From Budorcas taxicolor (Eukaryota > Chordata > Mammalia > Artiodactyla > Bovidae), in contig NC_068933.1 in assembly GCF_023091745.1 (NCBI RefSeq), positions 21,828,001 to 21,892,000 of the forward strand: a stretch of 64,000 bases of DNA, in the 5' to 3' direction. The notes under the pieces are model-generated. The model saw nothing but the letters and a program-made list of their open reading frames with translations, was not told where the DNA came from and did no database searches. The stretch's first letter is position 1. Each line of letters starts with the position of its first letter. The translations under genes were made by a program, and so were the position numbers. Below are positions 33,341 through 43,812 of the stretch, in pieces.

Positions 33341-36300
33341 GTATAAATTTTGACATAGAGACCAATGAAAATTCAAAAAATTCAATAAAGACTAATAAAA
33401 TGTTTCTGGAATGTTTTATATTTCTGAAGATAATTTTTAAAATGTAGTATTAAAAATTTCCAGATTTTCTCAATCCATCTTATGCTTGCAAATAAACACA
33501 GATGCATACACATTCCTTTAACCTATTCCCCTGAGGGGGTGAATATTCCTTCTCAAAATTAAAAATGATGGGCTTCTTAATGGTAAAGAATCAGCATTTA
33601 GATATTTCATAATAAGTATCACTTTCGAGCCAGAGGTTAAAAATGAAAAATTATTAAAGAAGCCAAATAAGCAATTTAGGTGACTTTAATCCCTGGATCA
33701 CTGTCAAGCTGATGATCATTATCTGACTGTTTTGAAACAGAAGATCCCTTCCCTGAATTTTGCCTATATTTTTAATTATTAGATATACATTTAAGTCTTT
33801 TGTGGTTGAGAATATCTAACAAATCAGTAAATTTAATTTTAAAAGAAAGAAATACTTTGACTTTTAAGTGTATATTGAAAGAACTACTGGTTTTCACTCC
33901 CATTAACATTATCTGAATATTTGATTATGATTATCTTACATCTTACATCTTATTGAGCTTGAAGGTTCAGTTTCTGAAGACACTATCTATATGTTCATGT
34001 GTATATACTTTTGAGCACAAAACTCTCCTGTGAATTCCTACACATTTGAATCTTTACTCCCTTGCAGTAATGTCTTTTTATTATGAGATCTCATAACAGA
34101 TACATCTGATCTTCTTCCTTTACTGAAGCATGTTTTCTGCTTTATATCATGGTCATCTCTCTGCATCCTCTACTTCCACTTAAAAGACTCGCCTCTAACC
34201 TGCAGTGAGAAACTTGTCCTATTCCTTGTGGATATCCAGTGAGACCTAAGTCAGTGCTTATAACTAGTAGATCTTCAAAATAAATCAATTGAATAAAAAA
34301 TAGTAGCAATTGAAATCCTCACTAAGAGCATACTTATAGACACCAGTGCATCCTCTTTTCAATATTTTCTATTTAACTTGAGTTTATTTGCTGACTCATT
34401 AAAAAAAATCAGGGTAGTAAAAGCTGTCATACTCATTACTTTTCATATAAAGGAAGAAGAAGGAGAAATCTCTGCCTTCTTAGTTCCTCCTGATTAGTTC
34501 TTTTCTTGTACTACTTAGAGATGAAAAATATATATGAATCAATGCTTTTTGAGAAAGTACACATTACTTACCTGTAAGAAAAACAAATTTATCCCAGGCT
34601 TCAGTTCTGGGTGCCAGATTTGAAACTGATGTATTAAGAATACTGGTTTCTAAAGTGCTGAATAGCATGGCACCTATTTTGTTTCTAAACCTTATACAGT
34701 CTTTGAATGGATAAAATTTATCTCAGTGTATTCAATTAAACTTTACTTTTTTCTGTGTAGTACTTCAGATTATGCCAGAACACCTAATTAAGGATTTTCA
34801 AAGAAAATTATAATATTATTTACCTAACCTCTTCCTTCCAGTGATCTCAAAGTGACTAATAGACAGCTGGTGGTAGATATTACCTCTTGGAAGCTTCTGT
34901 TCATGTAATTTGGTACTGTTCCAAAGTAATTTTCAACCTAGAAATGAATTCATTTTATTATAATCCCAGCACTGACATTGTATAATATTAAGATAAGGGA
35001 ATACATAAGTAAATAAATAAAATAAGTAACACTACAGGCAAAAATCCTGTTTACTCTTAAATATTAATGAGCTCATTTCCACATCATTATAATCTCAAAT
35101 AGAATCTATATTTAGCTACAAGAAGTCATTGCACTCTTCAAATTATCTTTCCTAAAGGTAAAACAATACATAATTAACTGAAAGGTTTAAAAATAGTTCA
35201 TAATAGAAACACACATCTGACCACTTTATTATACAAAACAAATGAAACAGAACCAGTAAAAAACCCTCGATCATTCATAAAGAAGTTTAAATATGAAATT
35301 GTTTGTTCTAATGTTTTTCCTCCTATTTAATTACTTGAGTTTATTTTCATCTAAATCGTCCAAAGAATTCTGTTAGTAACGTAGAGTACTAATGATCTTG
35401 GAGGAGGTTGGATCTTCATTTTGTCATATTTTTTTAAAGCCCAAAACTTTAAAACTTTCCATTTAGGATGCCTTCTAAAAGAAGCCTCAGATAAAGCTCT
35501 AATTTCAACTCTAAGTTGAAATCAATTTCTAAAAAAGTGTATTTGTGGGTATTGTCATTACACCTTGAGGGGAATTTTGACACTTCATTTTTAAAAAGCA
35601 GTTCTTCAGAGTTTTTTTTGTTTTTTGTATTGTAATTATCTTTCTGTTGTGCTCACAGTAATCAAGAGATGAAAGAGGAGGACAGGCTTTTCTTTCTGAC
35701 AACAATCGATCACACTGCAGTCTTAGTCCTTGTTCGTTGGATCATATCATGTCCTATCATCTGTTGGAAACTTTCAGAAAGCTTTGTCTCTTACAGCATG
35801 AACATATATGCAAGTGGCCCAATCATATTTTTTACTGCAACTTTAAAGACGTTTTGGAATGATATTCTGAAATCTTTGTGCTAATATTGTGGAAATGTAC
35901 TATACACGAGGCACACTTGTATAGTTTTTGTATGTGCTTCTATTTGTCAGTGTTAAGCGAAAGATTGAGATAAGCCTAAAAAGCCTATTCTTTTGGACAC
36001 TTTCCATTTTCCATTTCTCTTTTCTTCACTAAGTAGGCCTCACAAGTGGAGATCAATAATCCTTTCTAGCTATTTGATAATTGTCACTTTATTTCTGTGC
36101 ATTTTTTCTGGGACTCACAGTTTGATAGTTAATTGAAATTGTTGTCAATTTGGGCAGCATTCAAAAGTGCATGTGTCTTATAACTGCTGCCAAATTTTCT
36201 TACATAAATGTTATGAAGAATCAATGTACCACAGTGTGAACAAAATGATGTCTGTTTGAAAATGGAGTACTTTTAAATCAGGACATAAACTATTATTGAA

Positions 36301-36984
36301 TTATCAAATTGAATGAATTAATAGTATAGGAGGTGAAGTTTATCATGACTTTGAAAGAAAATGAGATTTCATAAAAGTTACACTTAAGCAATAATTATCA
36401 TGTTGCAGAGGTGAAAAATATCAGTGCTGGATATTTCCAGTCTGAAGGACAGTTAACACTTTGGCAAACAAAGGACACCAAATGTGTGCTGATGATCACT
36501 GGAAAAGAAATGAGACACTTTTATTCAATTTAGTTCTTATTATATGTTGTTACTTTATATGGAGATGTATATTTATTATTTTGGTCAATATCCAAAAAAG
36601 GTCCATTAGGTTGAGGTTATTATGCCCAGTTTACAGACAGGAAACTGAAGAATAGACAGCTGGTACATAGAGGAGCCAAGGTTTAAATCCAGGGTTGCTG
36701 GACAACAGACCAATAATTTTCCCATTTCAGCAAGCTCCCTGAATACACAATGAATATGAAGACAGTATCAGGTACTATTATAAACAGTGATACTGGCTTT
36801 AGACACTGAATTATGTTCTACTTTCTCTACTTCCTTGATAATTTGCCTAATATCACTAATAATAGTCTCAACTATAAAAAATATAAGTAAGCCAACAGCC
36901 TACTATCAGTAATGATAGTCACATCACCATCAACAGCAGTAACCACAAAAATGCCATGTTAGATAATTCTTTTTTATTCATTCT
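33341..36984. other. Unique intergenic DNA with a candidate conserved stretch
   Basis: No young repeat over about 3.6 kb, the longest such run in the middle of the window. A MIR lies at 36600-36740. The part 35640-36330 has higher complexity and is discussed in the findings. No exon could be supported. Confidence 0.6.
36600..36740 (-). mobile_element. MIR SINE fragment
   Basis: TTTACAGACAGGAAACTGA, AGACAGCTGGTACATAGAG and AGGTTTAAATCCAGGGTTG follow the reverse-complement MIR core. Confidence 0.78.
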
Positions 36985-37047
36985 TTCCACAAATATGTAT
37001 CTAGCACTTATATGTGAGGCATTTTGCTAGATATTGCATCTTTCTTA

Positions 37048-37060
37048 AAAATAAAATATT
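37048..37060 (+). repeat. Target-site duplication, left copy
   Basis: AAAATAAAATATT, identical to 40414-40426. It is A-rich and compatible with the L1 endonuclease preference. Its low complexity limits certainty. Confidence 0.7.
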
Positions 37061-37826
37061 TTTTTTTTTTTTGTAGTATCTTTGTCAGGTTTTGGTATTA
37101 GGGTGATGGTGGCCTCACAGAATGAGTTTGAAAGTTTACCTTCCTCTGCAATTTTCTGGAAGAGTTTGAGTAGGATAGGTGTTAGCTCTTCTCGAAATTT
37201 TTGGTAGAATTCAGCTGTGAAGCCGTCTGGACCTGGGCTTTTGTTTGCTGGAGATTTCTGATTACAGTTTCAATTTCTGTGCTTGTGATGGGTCTGTTAA
37301 GATTTTCTATTTCTTCCTGGTTCAGTTTTGGAATATTGTACTTTTCTAAGAATTTGTCCATTTCTTCCACGTTGTCCATTTTATTGACATATAACTGTTG
37401 ATAGTAGTCTCTTATGATCCTTTGTATTTCTGTGTTGTCTGTTGTGATCTCTCCATTTTCATTTCTAATTTTATTGATTTGATTTTTCTCTCTCTGCTTC
37501 TTGATGAGTCTGGCTAATGGTTTGTCAATTTTATTTATCCTTTCAAAGAACCAGCTTTTGGCTTTGTTGATTTTTGCTATGGTCTCTTTTGTTTCTTTTG
37601 CATTTATTTCTGCCCTAATTTTTAAGATTTCTTTCCTTCTACTAACTCTGGGGTTCTCCAATTCTTCCTTTTCTAGTTGCTTTAGGTGTAGAGTTAGGTT
37701 ATTTATTTGACTTTTTTCTTGTTTCTTGAGGTATGCCTGTAGTGCTATGAACTTTCCTCGTAGCACTGCTTTTATAGTGTCCCACAGGTTTGGGGTTGTT
37801 GTGTTTTCATTTTCGTTAGTTTCTAT
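37061..37826 (-). mobile_element. Inverted 5' part of a twin-primed L1
   Basis: The minus strand reads L1 ORF2 between endonuclease and reverse transcriptase, ending at the point where the plus-strand part (37827 onward) begins in the element. The two parts are adjacent in L1 but joined head to head here, which is the signature of twin priming. It starts with an oligo-T run (37061-37072). Confidence 0.95.
37182..37766 (-). pseudogene. L1 ORF2 fragment, pre-reverse transcriptase region (inverted)
   Basis: 194 codons starting LRGKFIALQAYLKKQEK. They include a coiled-coil-like, lysine- and glutamate-rich stretch and KSWFFERINKIDKPLARL, typical of the L1 ORF2 segment preceding reverse transcriptase. 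A one-base deletion near 37250 shifts the frame after VIRNLQ, where L1 should continue into its PGPDGF box, so the last 15 to 20 residues of this frame are not native. Confidence 0.85.
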
Positions 37827-37827
37827 G

Positions 37828-40044
37828 CATAAAGAAAACTACAGGCCAATATCACTGATGAACATAGATGCAAAAATCCTCAACAAAATTCTAGCAATCA
37901 GAATCCAACGACACATTAAAAAGATCATACACCATGACCAAGTGGGCTTTATCCCAGGGATGCAAGGATTCTTCAATATCCGCAAATCAATCAATGTAAT
38001 TCACCACATTAACAAATTGAAAAATAAAAGCCATATGATTATCTCAGTAGATGCAGAGAAGGCCTTTGACAAAATTCAACATCCATTTATGATAAAAACT
38101 CTCCAGAAAGCAGGAATAGAAGGAACATACCTCAACATAATAAAAGCTATATGTGACAAACCCACAGCAAACATTATCCTCAATGGTGAAAAACTGAAAG
38201 CATTTCCCCTAAAGTCAGGAACAAGACAAGGGTGCCCACTTTCACCGCGACTATTCAACATAGTTCTGGAAGTTTTGGCCACAGCAATCAGAGCAGAAAA
38301 AGAAATAAAAGGAATCCAAATTGGAAAAGAAGTAAATCTCTCACTGTTTGCAGATGACATGATCCTCTACATAGAAAACCCTAAAGACTCCACCAGAAAA
38401 TTACTAGAGCTCATCAATGAATATAGTAAAGTTGCAGGATATAAAATCAACACACAGAAATCCCTTGCATTCCTATACACTAATAATGAGAAAGTAGAAA
38501 AAGAAAAGGAAACAATTCCATTCACCATTGCAATGAAAAGAATAAAATACTTAGGAATATATCTACCTAAAGAAACTAAAGACCTATATATAGAAAACTA
38601 TAAAACACTGATGAAAGAAATCAAAGAGGACACTAATAGATGGAGAAATAAACCATGTTCATGGATTGGAAGAATCAATATAGTGAAAATGAGTATACCA
38701 CCCAAAGCAATTTACAAATTCAATGCAATCCCTATCAAGCTACCAGCCATATTTTTCACAGAACTAGAACAAATAATTTCAAGATTTGTATGGAAATACA
38801 AAAAACCTCGAATAGCCAAAGCAATCTTGAGAAAGAAGAATGGAACTGGAGGAATCAACTTGCCTGACTTCAGGCTCTACTACAAAGCCACAGTCATCAA
38901 GACAGTATGGTACTGGCACAAAGACAGACATATAGATCAATGGAACAAAATAGAAAGCCCAGAGATAAATCCACACACATATGGACATCTTATCTTTGAC
39001 AAAGGAGGCAAGAATATACAATGGAGTAAAGACAATCTCTTTAACAAGTGGTGCTGGGAAAACTGGTCAAACACTTGTAAAAGAATGAAACTAGATCACT
39101 TTCTAACACCGCACACAAAAATAAACTCAAAATGGATTAAAGATCTAAATGTAAGATCAGAAGCTATAAAACTCCTAGAGGAGAATATAGGCAAAACACT
39201 CTCTGACATAAATCACAGCAGGATCCTCTATGAACCACCTCCCAGAATTCTGGAAATAAAAGCAAAAATAAACAAATGGGATCTAATTAAAATTAAAAGC
39301 TTCTGCACAACAAAGGAAACTATAAGCAAGGTGAAAAGACAGCCTTCAGAATGGGAGAAAATAATAGCAAATGAAGCAACTGACAAACAACTAATCTCAA
39401 AAATATGCAAGCAACTTATGCAGCTCAATTCCAGAAAAATAAACGACCCAATCAAAAAATGGGCCAAAGAACTAAATAGACATTTCTCCAAAGAAGACAT
39501 ACGGATGGCTACATCACTCATTATTAGAGAAATGCAAATCAAAACCACAATGAGGTACCACTTCACACCAGTCAGAATGGCTGTGATCCAAAAATCTGCA
39601 AGCAATAAATGCTGGAGAGGGTGTGGAGAAAAGGGAACCCTTCTACACTGTTGGTGGGAATGCAAACTAGTACAGCCACTATGGAGAACCGTGTGGAGAT
39701 TCCTTAAAAAATTGCAAATAGAGCTGCCTTATGACCCAGCAATCCCACTGCTGGGCATTCACACCGAGGAAACCAGAATTGAAAGAGACATATGTACCCC
39801 AATGTTCATCGCAGCACTGTTTATAATAGCCAGGACATGGAAACAACCTAGATGTCCATCAGCAGATGAATGGCTAAGAAAGCTGTGGTACATATACACA
39901 ATGGAGTATTACTCAGCCGTTAAAAAGAATACATTTGAATCAGTTCTGATGAGATGGATGAAACTGGAGCCAATTATACAGAGTGAAGTAAGCCAGAAAG
40001 AAAAACACCAATACAGTATACTAACACATATATATGGAATTTAG
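37828..40044 (+). pseudogene. L1 ORF2 protein, reverse transcriptase to C-terminus, uninterrupted
   Basis: About 737 open codons from KENYRPISLMN to the normal ORF2 stop. Reverse transcriptase boxes are intact: HDQVGFIPGMQG, ISVDAEKAFDKIQ (motif A), GTRQGCPLSPRLFNIVLEV and FADD (38347-38358), so all catalytic aspartates remain. The C-terminal cysteine-histidine motif is present as CWRGCGEKGTLLHCWWEC at about 39610-39663. ORF2p nicks DNA and reverse-transcribes L1 RNA, but this copy lacks the endonuclease and any start, so it is a fossil. The open frame could be read further upstream to 37726, but those codons come from the antisense of the inverted part. The lack of stops implies a recent insertion. 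Confidence 0.93.
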
Positions 40045-40119
40045 AAAGATGGCAATGATGACCCTGTATGCAAGACAGCAAAAAAGACACAGATGTGTAT
40101 AGCGCACTTTGGACTCAGA

Positions 40120-40138
40120 GGGAGAGGGAGAGGGTGGG
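40120..40138 (+). other. G-quadruplex motif in L1 3' UTR
   Basis: GGGAGAGGGAGAGGGTGGG has four GGG runs with loops of 3, 3 and 1. Such motifs are a known feature of mammalian L1 3' UTRs. A second one lies at 40263-40281. Confidence 0.85.
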
Positions 40139-40262
40139 ATGATTTGGGAGAATGGGATTGAAACGTATAATATCATGTAAGAATCAAATCGCCAGTCTAT
40201 GTCTGATGCAGGATGTAGCATGCTTGGGGCTGGTGCACGGGGATGACCAGGAGAGATGTTAT

Positions 40263-40281
40263 GGGGAGGGAGGTGGGAGGG
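40263..40281 (+). other. Second G-quadruplex motif in L1 3' UTR
   Basis: Runs GGGG, GGG, GGG and GGG with loops of 1, 4 and 1 bases. Confidence 0.8.
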
Positions 40282-40413
40282 AGGTTCATGTTTGGGAACG
40301 CATGTACACCCGTGGTGGATTCATGTCAATGTATGGCAAAACCAATACAGAATTGTAAAGTAAAATAAAGTAAAAATAAAAATATTTTAAAAATAATAAT
40401 AAATAAAAATAAT

Positions 40414-40426
40414 AAAATAAAATATT
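40414..40426 (+). repeat. Target-site duplication, right copy
   Basis: AAAATAAAATATT, identical to 37048-37060. Part of it could be confused with the A-rich tail. Confidence 0.7.
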
Positions 40427-41834
40427 CTACACCCTTCCAATCAGAAGTGTAGTGGAGTAAGGAAAATATTAAGCAAAACAACACATTTTAATTGCAGTTG
40501 CTGGAAGGACTCTGACCCATTTAATAGACTGCTATGAGAAACAATGGGGGTTACTTAGTTGATATGGTCATAAAAGACAGCAAAGATAAGTTGATACCTG
40601 ATGACCTACAAGGATAAGGTGGAACCAGAATGCTGAGAAATCAGGGCAAGAACATAACAGCTAGTGGATAATACAAACTAAATCCTCCAGGACAAAAGCT
40701 TTTTGTGGTGTTGAGGAACTGCAAGACTTTTGCAACTAGAACTTGTAGAGAAATGAGGGTGGTATCGGTTAAGGGATTTATGAACCAAATAAGAGATCAA
40801 TAAGAAGAGCACTGGTGGATATGAGGCAGGAAATGGAAATAATCAAATATAAATATTGAAAGCAAGTTGAATTGGTAGATAAAAAATGGATTGAAGGTGA
40901 TGAGGCCACATGTAAAAATGGCGACTGATAAATAGGCTATTTTAGTGCTTTCAGTTCAGTTTGGTCACTCAGTCATGTGCAACTCTTCACGGCCCATGGA
41001 CCACAGCACGCCAGGCACCCTGTCCATCACCAGCTCCCAGAGTTTACTCCAACTCATGTCCATGGAGTCGGTGATGCCATCCAACCATCTCATCCTCTGT
41101 CGTCCCCTTCTTCTCGTACCTTCAATATTTCCCAGCATGAGGGTCTTTTCAGATGAGTCAGCTCTTCACATCAGGTGGCCAAAGTATTGGAGTTTCAGCT
41201 TCAGCATCAGTACTTCCAATGAACACTCAGGATTGATCTCGTTTAGGATGGACTGGCTGGATCTTCTTGCAGTCCAAGGGACTCTCAATAGTCTTCCCCA
41301 ATACCATGGTTCAAAAGCATCAATTCTTTGGTGCTCAGCTTTTTTCATAGTCCAGCTCTCACATACATACTTGACTAGAGGGACCTTTGTTAGCAAGGTA
41401 ATGTCTCTGCTTTTTAATATACTGTGTAGGTTGGTCATAACTTTTCTTCCAAGGAGTAAGCGTCTTTTAATTTGATGGCTACAGTCACCATTTGCAGTGA
41501 TTTTGGAGCCCCCCAAAATAAAGCCTGCCACTGTTTCCACTGTTCTCTATTTGCTGTGAAGCAATGGGACCAGATGCTATGATCTTTATTTTCTGAGTGT
41601 TGAACTTTAAGCCAACTTATTCACTTTCCTTTTTCACTTTCATCATTAGGCTCTTTAGTTCTTCACTTTCTGCCATAAGGGTGGTGCCATCTGCGTATCT
41701 GAGGTTATTGATATTTCTCCCAGCAATCTTGATTCCGTCTTATGCTTCATCCAGCCCAGCTTTTCTCATGATGTACTCTGCATAGAAGTTAAATAAGCAG
41801 GGGGACAATATACAGCCTTGACGTACTCCTTTTC

Positions 41835-42323
41835 CTATTTGGACCCAGTCTCTTGTTCCATGCCAATTCTAACTGTTGCTTCCTGACCTGTGTACAGATT
41901 TCTCAAGAGGCAGGTCAGGTGGTCTGGTATTCCCATCTCTTTCAGAATTTTCCATAGTTTATTGTGATCCACACAGTCAAAGGCTTTGGCATAGTCAATA
42001 AAGCAGACATAGATGTTTTTCTGGAACTCTCTTGCTTTTTCCATGATCCAGCAGATGTTGGCAATTTGATCTCTGGTTCCTCTGCCTTTTCTAAAACCAG
42101 CTTGAACACCTGGAAATTCATGGTTTACATATTGCTGAAACCTGACTTGGAGAATTTTGAGCATTATTTTACCAGCATGTGAGATATGTGCAATTATGTG
42201 GTACATTGAGCATTCTTTGGCATTGCCTTTCTTTGGGATTGGAATGAAAACTGACCTTTTCCAGTCCTGTGGCCACTGCTGCGTTTTCCAAATTTGCTGG
42301 CCTATTGAGTGCAGCACTTTCAC
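41835..42323 (-). pseudogene. BovB reverse transcriptase fragment
   Basis: 162 open codons from the reverse transcriptase fingers and palm: IPIPKKGNAKEC, AGFRKGRGTRDQIANI, VCFIDYAKAFDCVDHNKLW, LLRNLYTGQEATVRI. The frame is lost right after this point by a small deletion (near 41865), and the downstream box has an altered second aspartate. Confidence 0.85.
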
Positions 42324-42511
42324 AACATCATCTTTAGGATTTGAAATAGCTCAACTGGAATTCCATCACCTCCACTATCTTTGTTCCTAGTGATGCTTCC
42401 TAAGGCCCACGTGACTTCACATTTCAGGATGTCTGGCTCTAGGTGAGTGATTACACCATCATGGTTAACTGAGTCATGAAGATATTTTTTGTATAGTTCT
42501 TCTGTGTAGTC

Positions 42512-43018
42512 TTACCACCTTTTCTTAATATCTTCTGCTTCTGATAGGTCCTTATCATTTCTGTCCTTTATTGAGCCCATCTTTGCATGAAATGTTCCCT
42601 TGGTATCTCTAATTTTCTGGAAGAGATATCTAGACTTTTCCATTCTATTGTTTTCCTCTATTTCTTTGCGCTGATCACTAAGGAAGGCTTTCTTATCTCT
42701 CTTTGCTATTCTTTGGAACTCTGCATTCAAATGGATATATCTTTCCTTTTCTCCTTTGCTTTAGGCTTCTCTTCTTTTCACAGCTATTTGTAAGGCCTCC
42801 TCAGACAGCCATTTTGATTTGTTGCATTTCTTTTTCTTGGGGATGGAATTGATTCCTGTCTCCTGTATAGTGTCACGAACCTCCATCCATAGTTCATCAA
42901 GCACTCTGTCTGTCAGATCTCGTCCCTTTAATCTATTGCTCACTTCCACTGTATAATCGTAAGTGATTTGATCTAGGTCATACCTGGAAGGTCTAGTGGT
43001 TTTCCCTACTTTCTTCAA
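42512..43018 (-). pseudogene. BovB linker fragments
   Basis: Two adjoining open pieces in different frames (42761-43018 and 42512-42730) cover the linker. They start at KKVGKTTRPSRYDLDQITYD and end at SEAEDIKKRW. A stop (TAG on the minus strand, CTA at 42762-42764) and a frame change separate them. Confidence 0.75.
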
Positions 43019-43020
43019 TA

Positions 43021-43812
43021 TGTCATCTTAAGATATGCAGATGACACCACCCTTAAGGCAGAAAGTGAAGAAGAACTAAAGAGCCTCTTGATGAAAGTGA
43101 AAGAGGGGAGTGAAAAAGTTGGCTTAAAGCTCAACATTCAGAAAACGAAGATCATGGCATCCAGTCCCATCACTTCATGGCAAATAGATGGGGAAACAGT
43201 GGAAACAATGGCTAACTTTATTTTTTGGGGCGCCAAAATCACTGCAGATATTGACTGCAGCCATGAAATTAAAAGACACTTACCCCTTGGAAGAAAAGTT
43301 ATGACCAACCTATATAGCATATTCAAAAGCGGAGACATTACTTTGCCAAAAAAGGTCCATCTAGTCAAGGCTATGGTTTTTCCAGCAGTCATGTATGGAT
43401 GGAAGAGTTGAACTATGAAGAAAGCTGAGCACCGAAGAATTGATGCTTTTGAACTGTGGTGTTGCAGAAGACTGTTGAGAGTCTTGGACTTCAAGAGAGA
43501 TCCAACCAGTCCATCTTAAAGGAGATTAGTCCTGAGTGTTCATTGGAAGGACTGAGGTTGAAGCTGAAACTCCAATACTTTGGCCACCTGATGCAAAGAG
43601 CTGACTCATTTAAAAAGACCCTCATGCTGGGAAAGATTGAAGGTGGGAGGAGAAGGGGAAGACAGAGGATGAGATGGTTGGATGCCATCACCAACTCAAT
43701 GGACATGAGTTTGGATAAACTCCAGGAGTTGGTGATGGACGGATATGCCTGGCGTACTGTGGTCCATGGGGTCGCAAAGAGTGAGACATGACTGAGCAAC
43801 TGAACTCAACTG
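43021..43812 (+). mobile_element. BovB 3' half, plus strand, abutting an inverted BovB
   Basis: It begins at ATATGCAGATGACACCACC (YADD intact) and ends in the BovB 3' terminus GAGCAACTGAACTCAACTGAG. It is a separate insertion from 40950-43020, since both have their own 3' end. The two overlap in content, making inverted arms of roughly 780 bases. Confidence 0.93.
43088..43411 (+). pseudogene. BovB C-terminal fragment
   Basis: 107 open codons after the YADD box: KVGLKLNIQKTKIMASSPI and LGRKVMTNLYSIFKSGDITL to VMYGWKS, where other copies read YGCES. A premature stop follows at WKS. The remaining C-terminal text continues in another frame (43456-43791). Confidence 0.8.

Larger units (their letters stand above)
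37827..40413 (+). mobile_element. L1 (ruminant) 3' part, sense
   Basis: It contains ORF2 from the reverse transcriptase domain to its stop (40044), the 3' UTR with G-rich runs, and an A-rich tail with AATAAA-like signals up to 40413. It is flanked on the right by the second copy of the target-site duplication (40414-40426). With the inverted part, about 3.35 kb of L1 is present; ORF1, the endonuclease and the 5' UTR are absent. Confidence 0.96.
36985..40905 (-). mobile_element. L2 LINE, split by the young L1
   Basis: 36985-37047 (TTCCACAAATATGTATCTAG, CACTTATATGTGAGGCATTT) is the L2 3' end in reverse complement. After the L1 (40427 onward), text such as the GGACTCTGACCC, AGAATGCTGAGAAATCAGG and AACTTGTAGAG segments follows L2 further upstream. 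The two halves are consistent with one L2 interrupted at 37060/40414. Confidence 0.55.
40950..43020 (-). mobile_element. BovB LINE, 5'-truncated
   Basis: The 3' end is at 40950 (TTTCAGTTCAGTTTGGTC on the plus strand), and the minus strand reaches back to the linker text TTRPSRYDLDQITYDYTVEV at 43020. The reverse transcriptase box reads YADG in place of YADD, while motif A FIDYAKAFD is intact. It ends exactly where an oppositely oriented BovB begins. Confidence 0.94.

Noticed and set aside
35669..35884. 71-codon open frame starting MKEEDRLFFLTTID
   Set aside because: Single isolated frame, no splice sites or family resemblance; more likely a chance frame in a candidate conserved non-coding stretch.
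37726..37826. N-terminal extension of the long L1 frame
   Set aside because: These codons come from the antisense of the inverted L1 part and are not native ORF2.
40950..43812. One twin-primed BovB
   Set aside because: Both halves carry their own 3' terminus and overlap in content, which requires two insertions.
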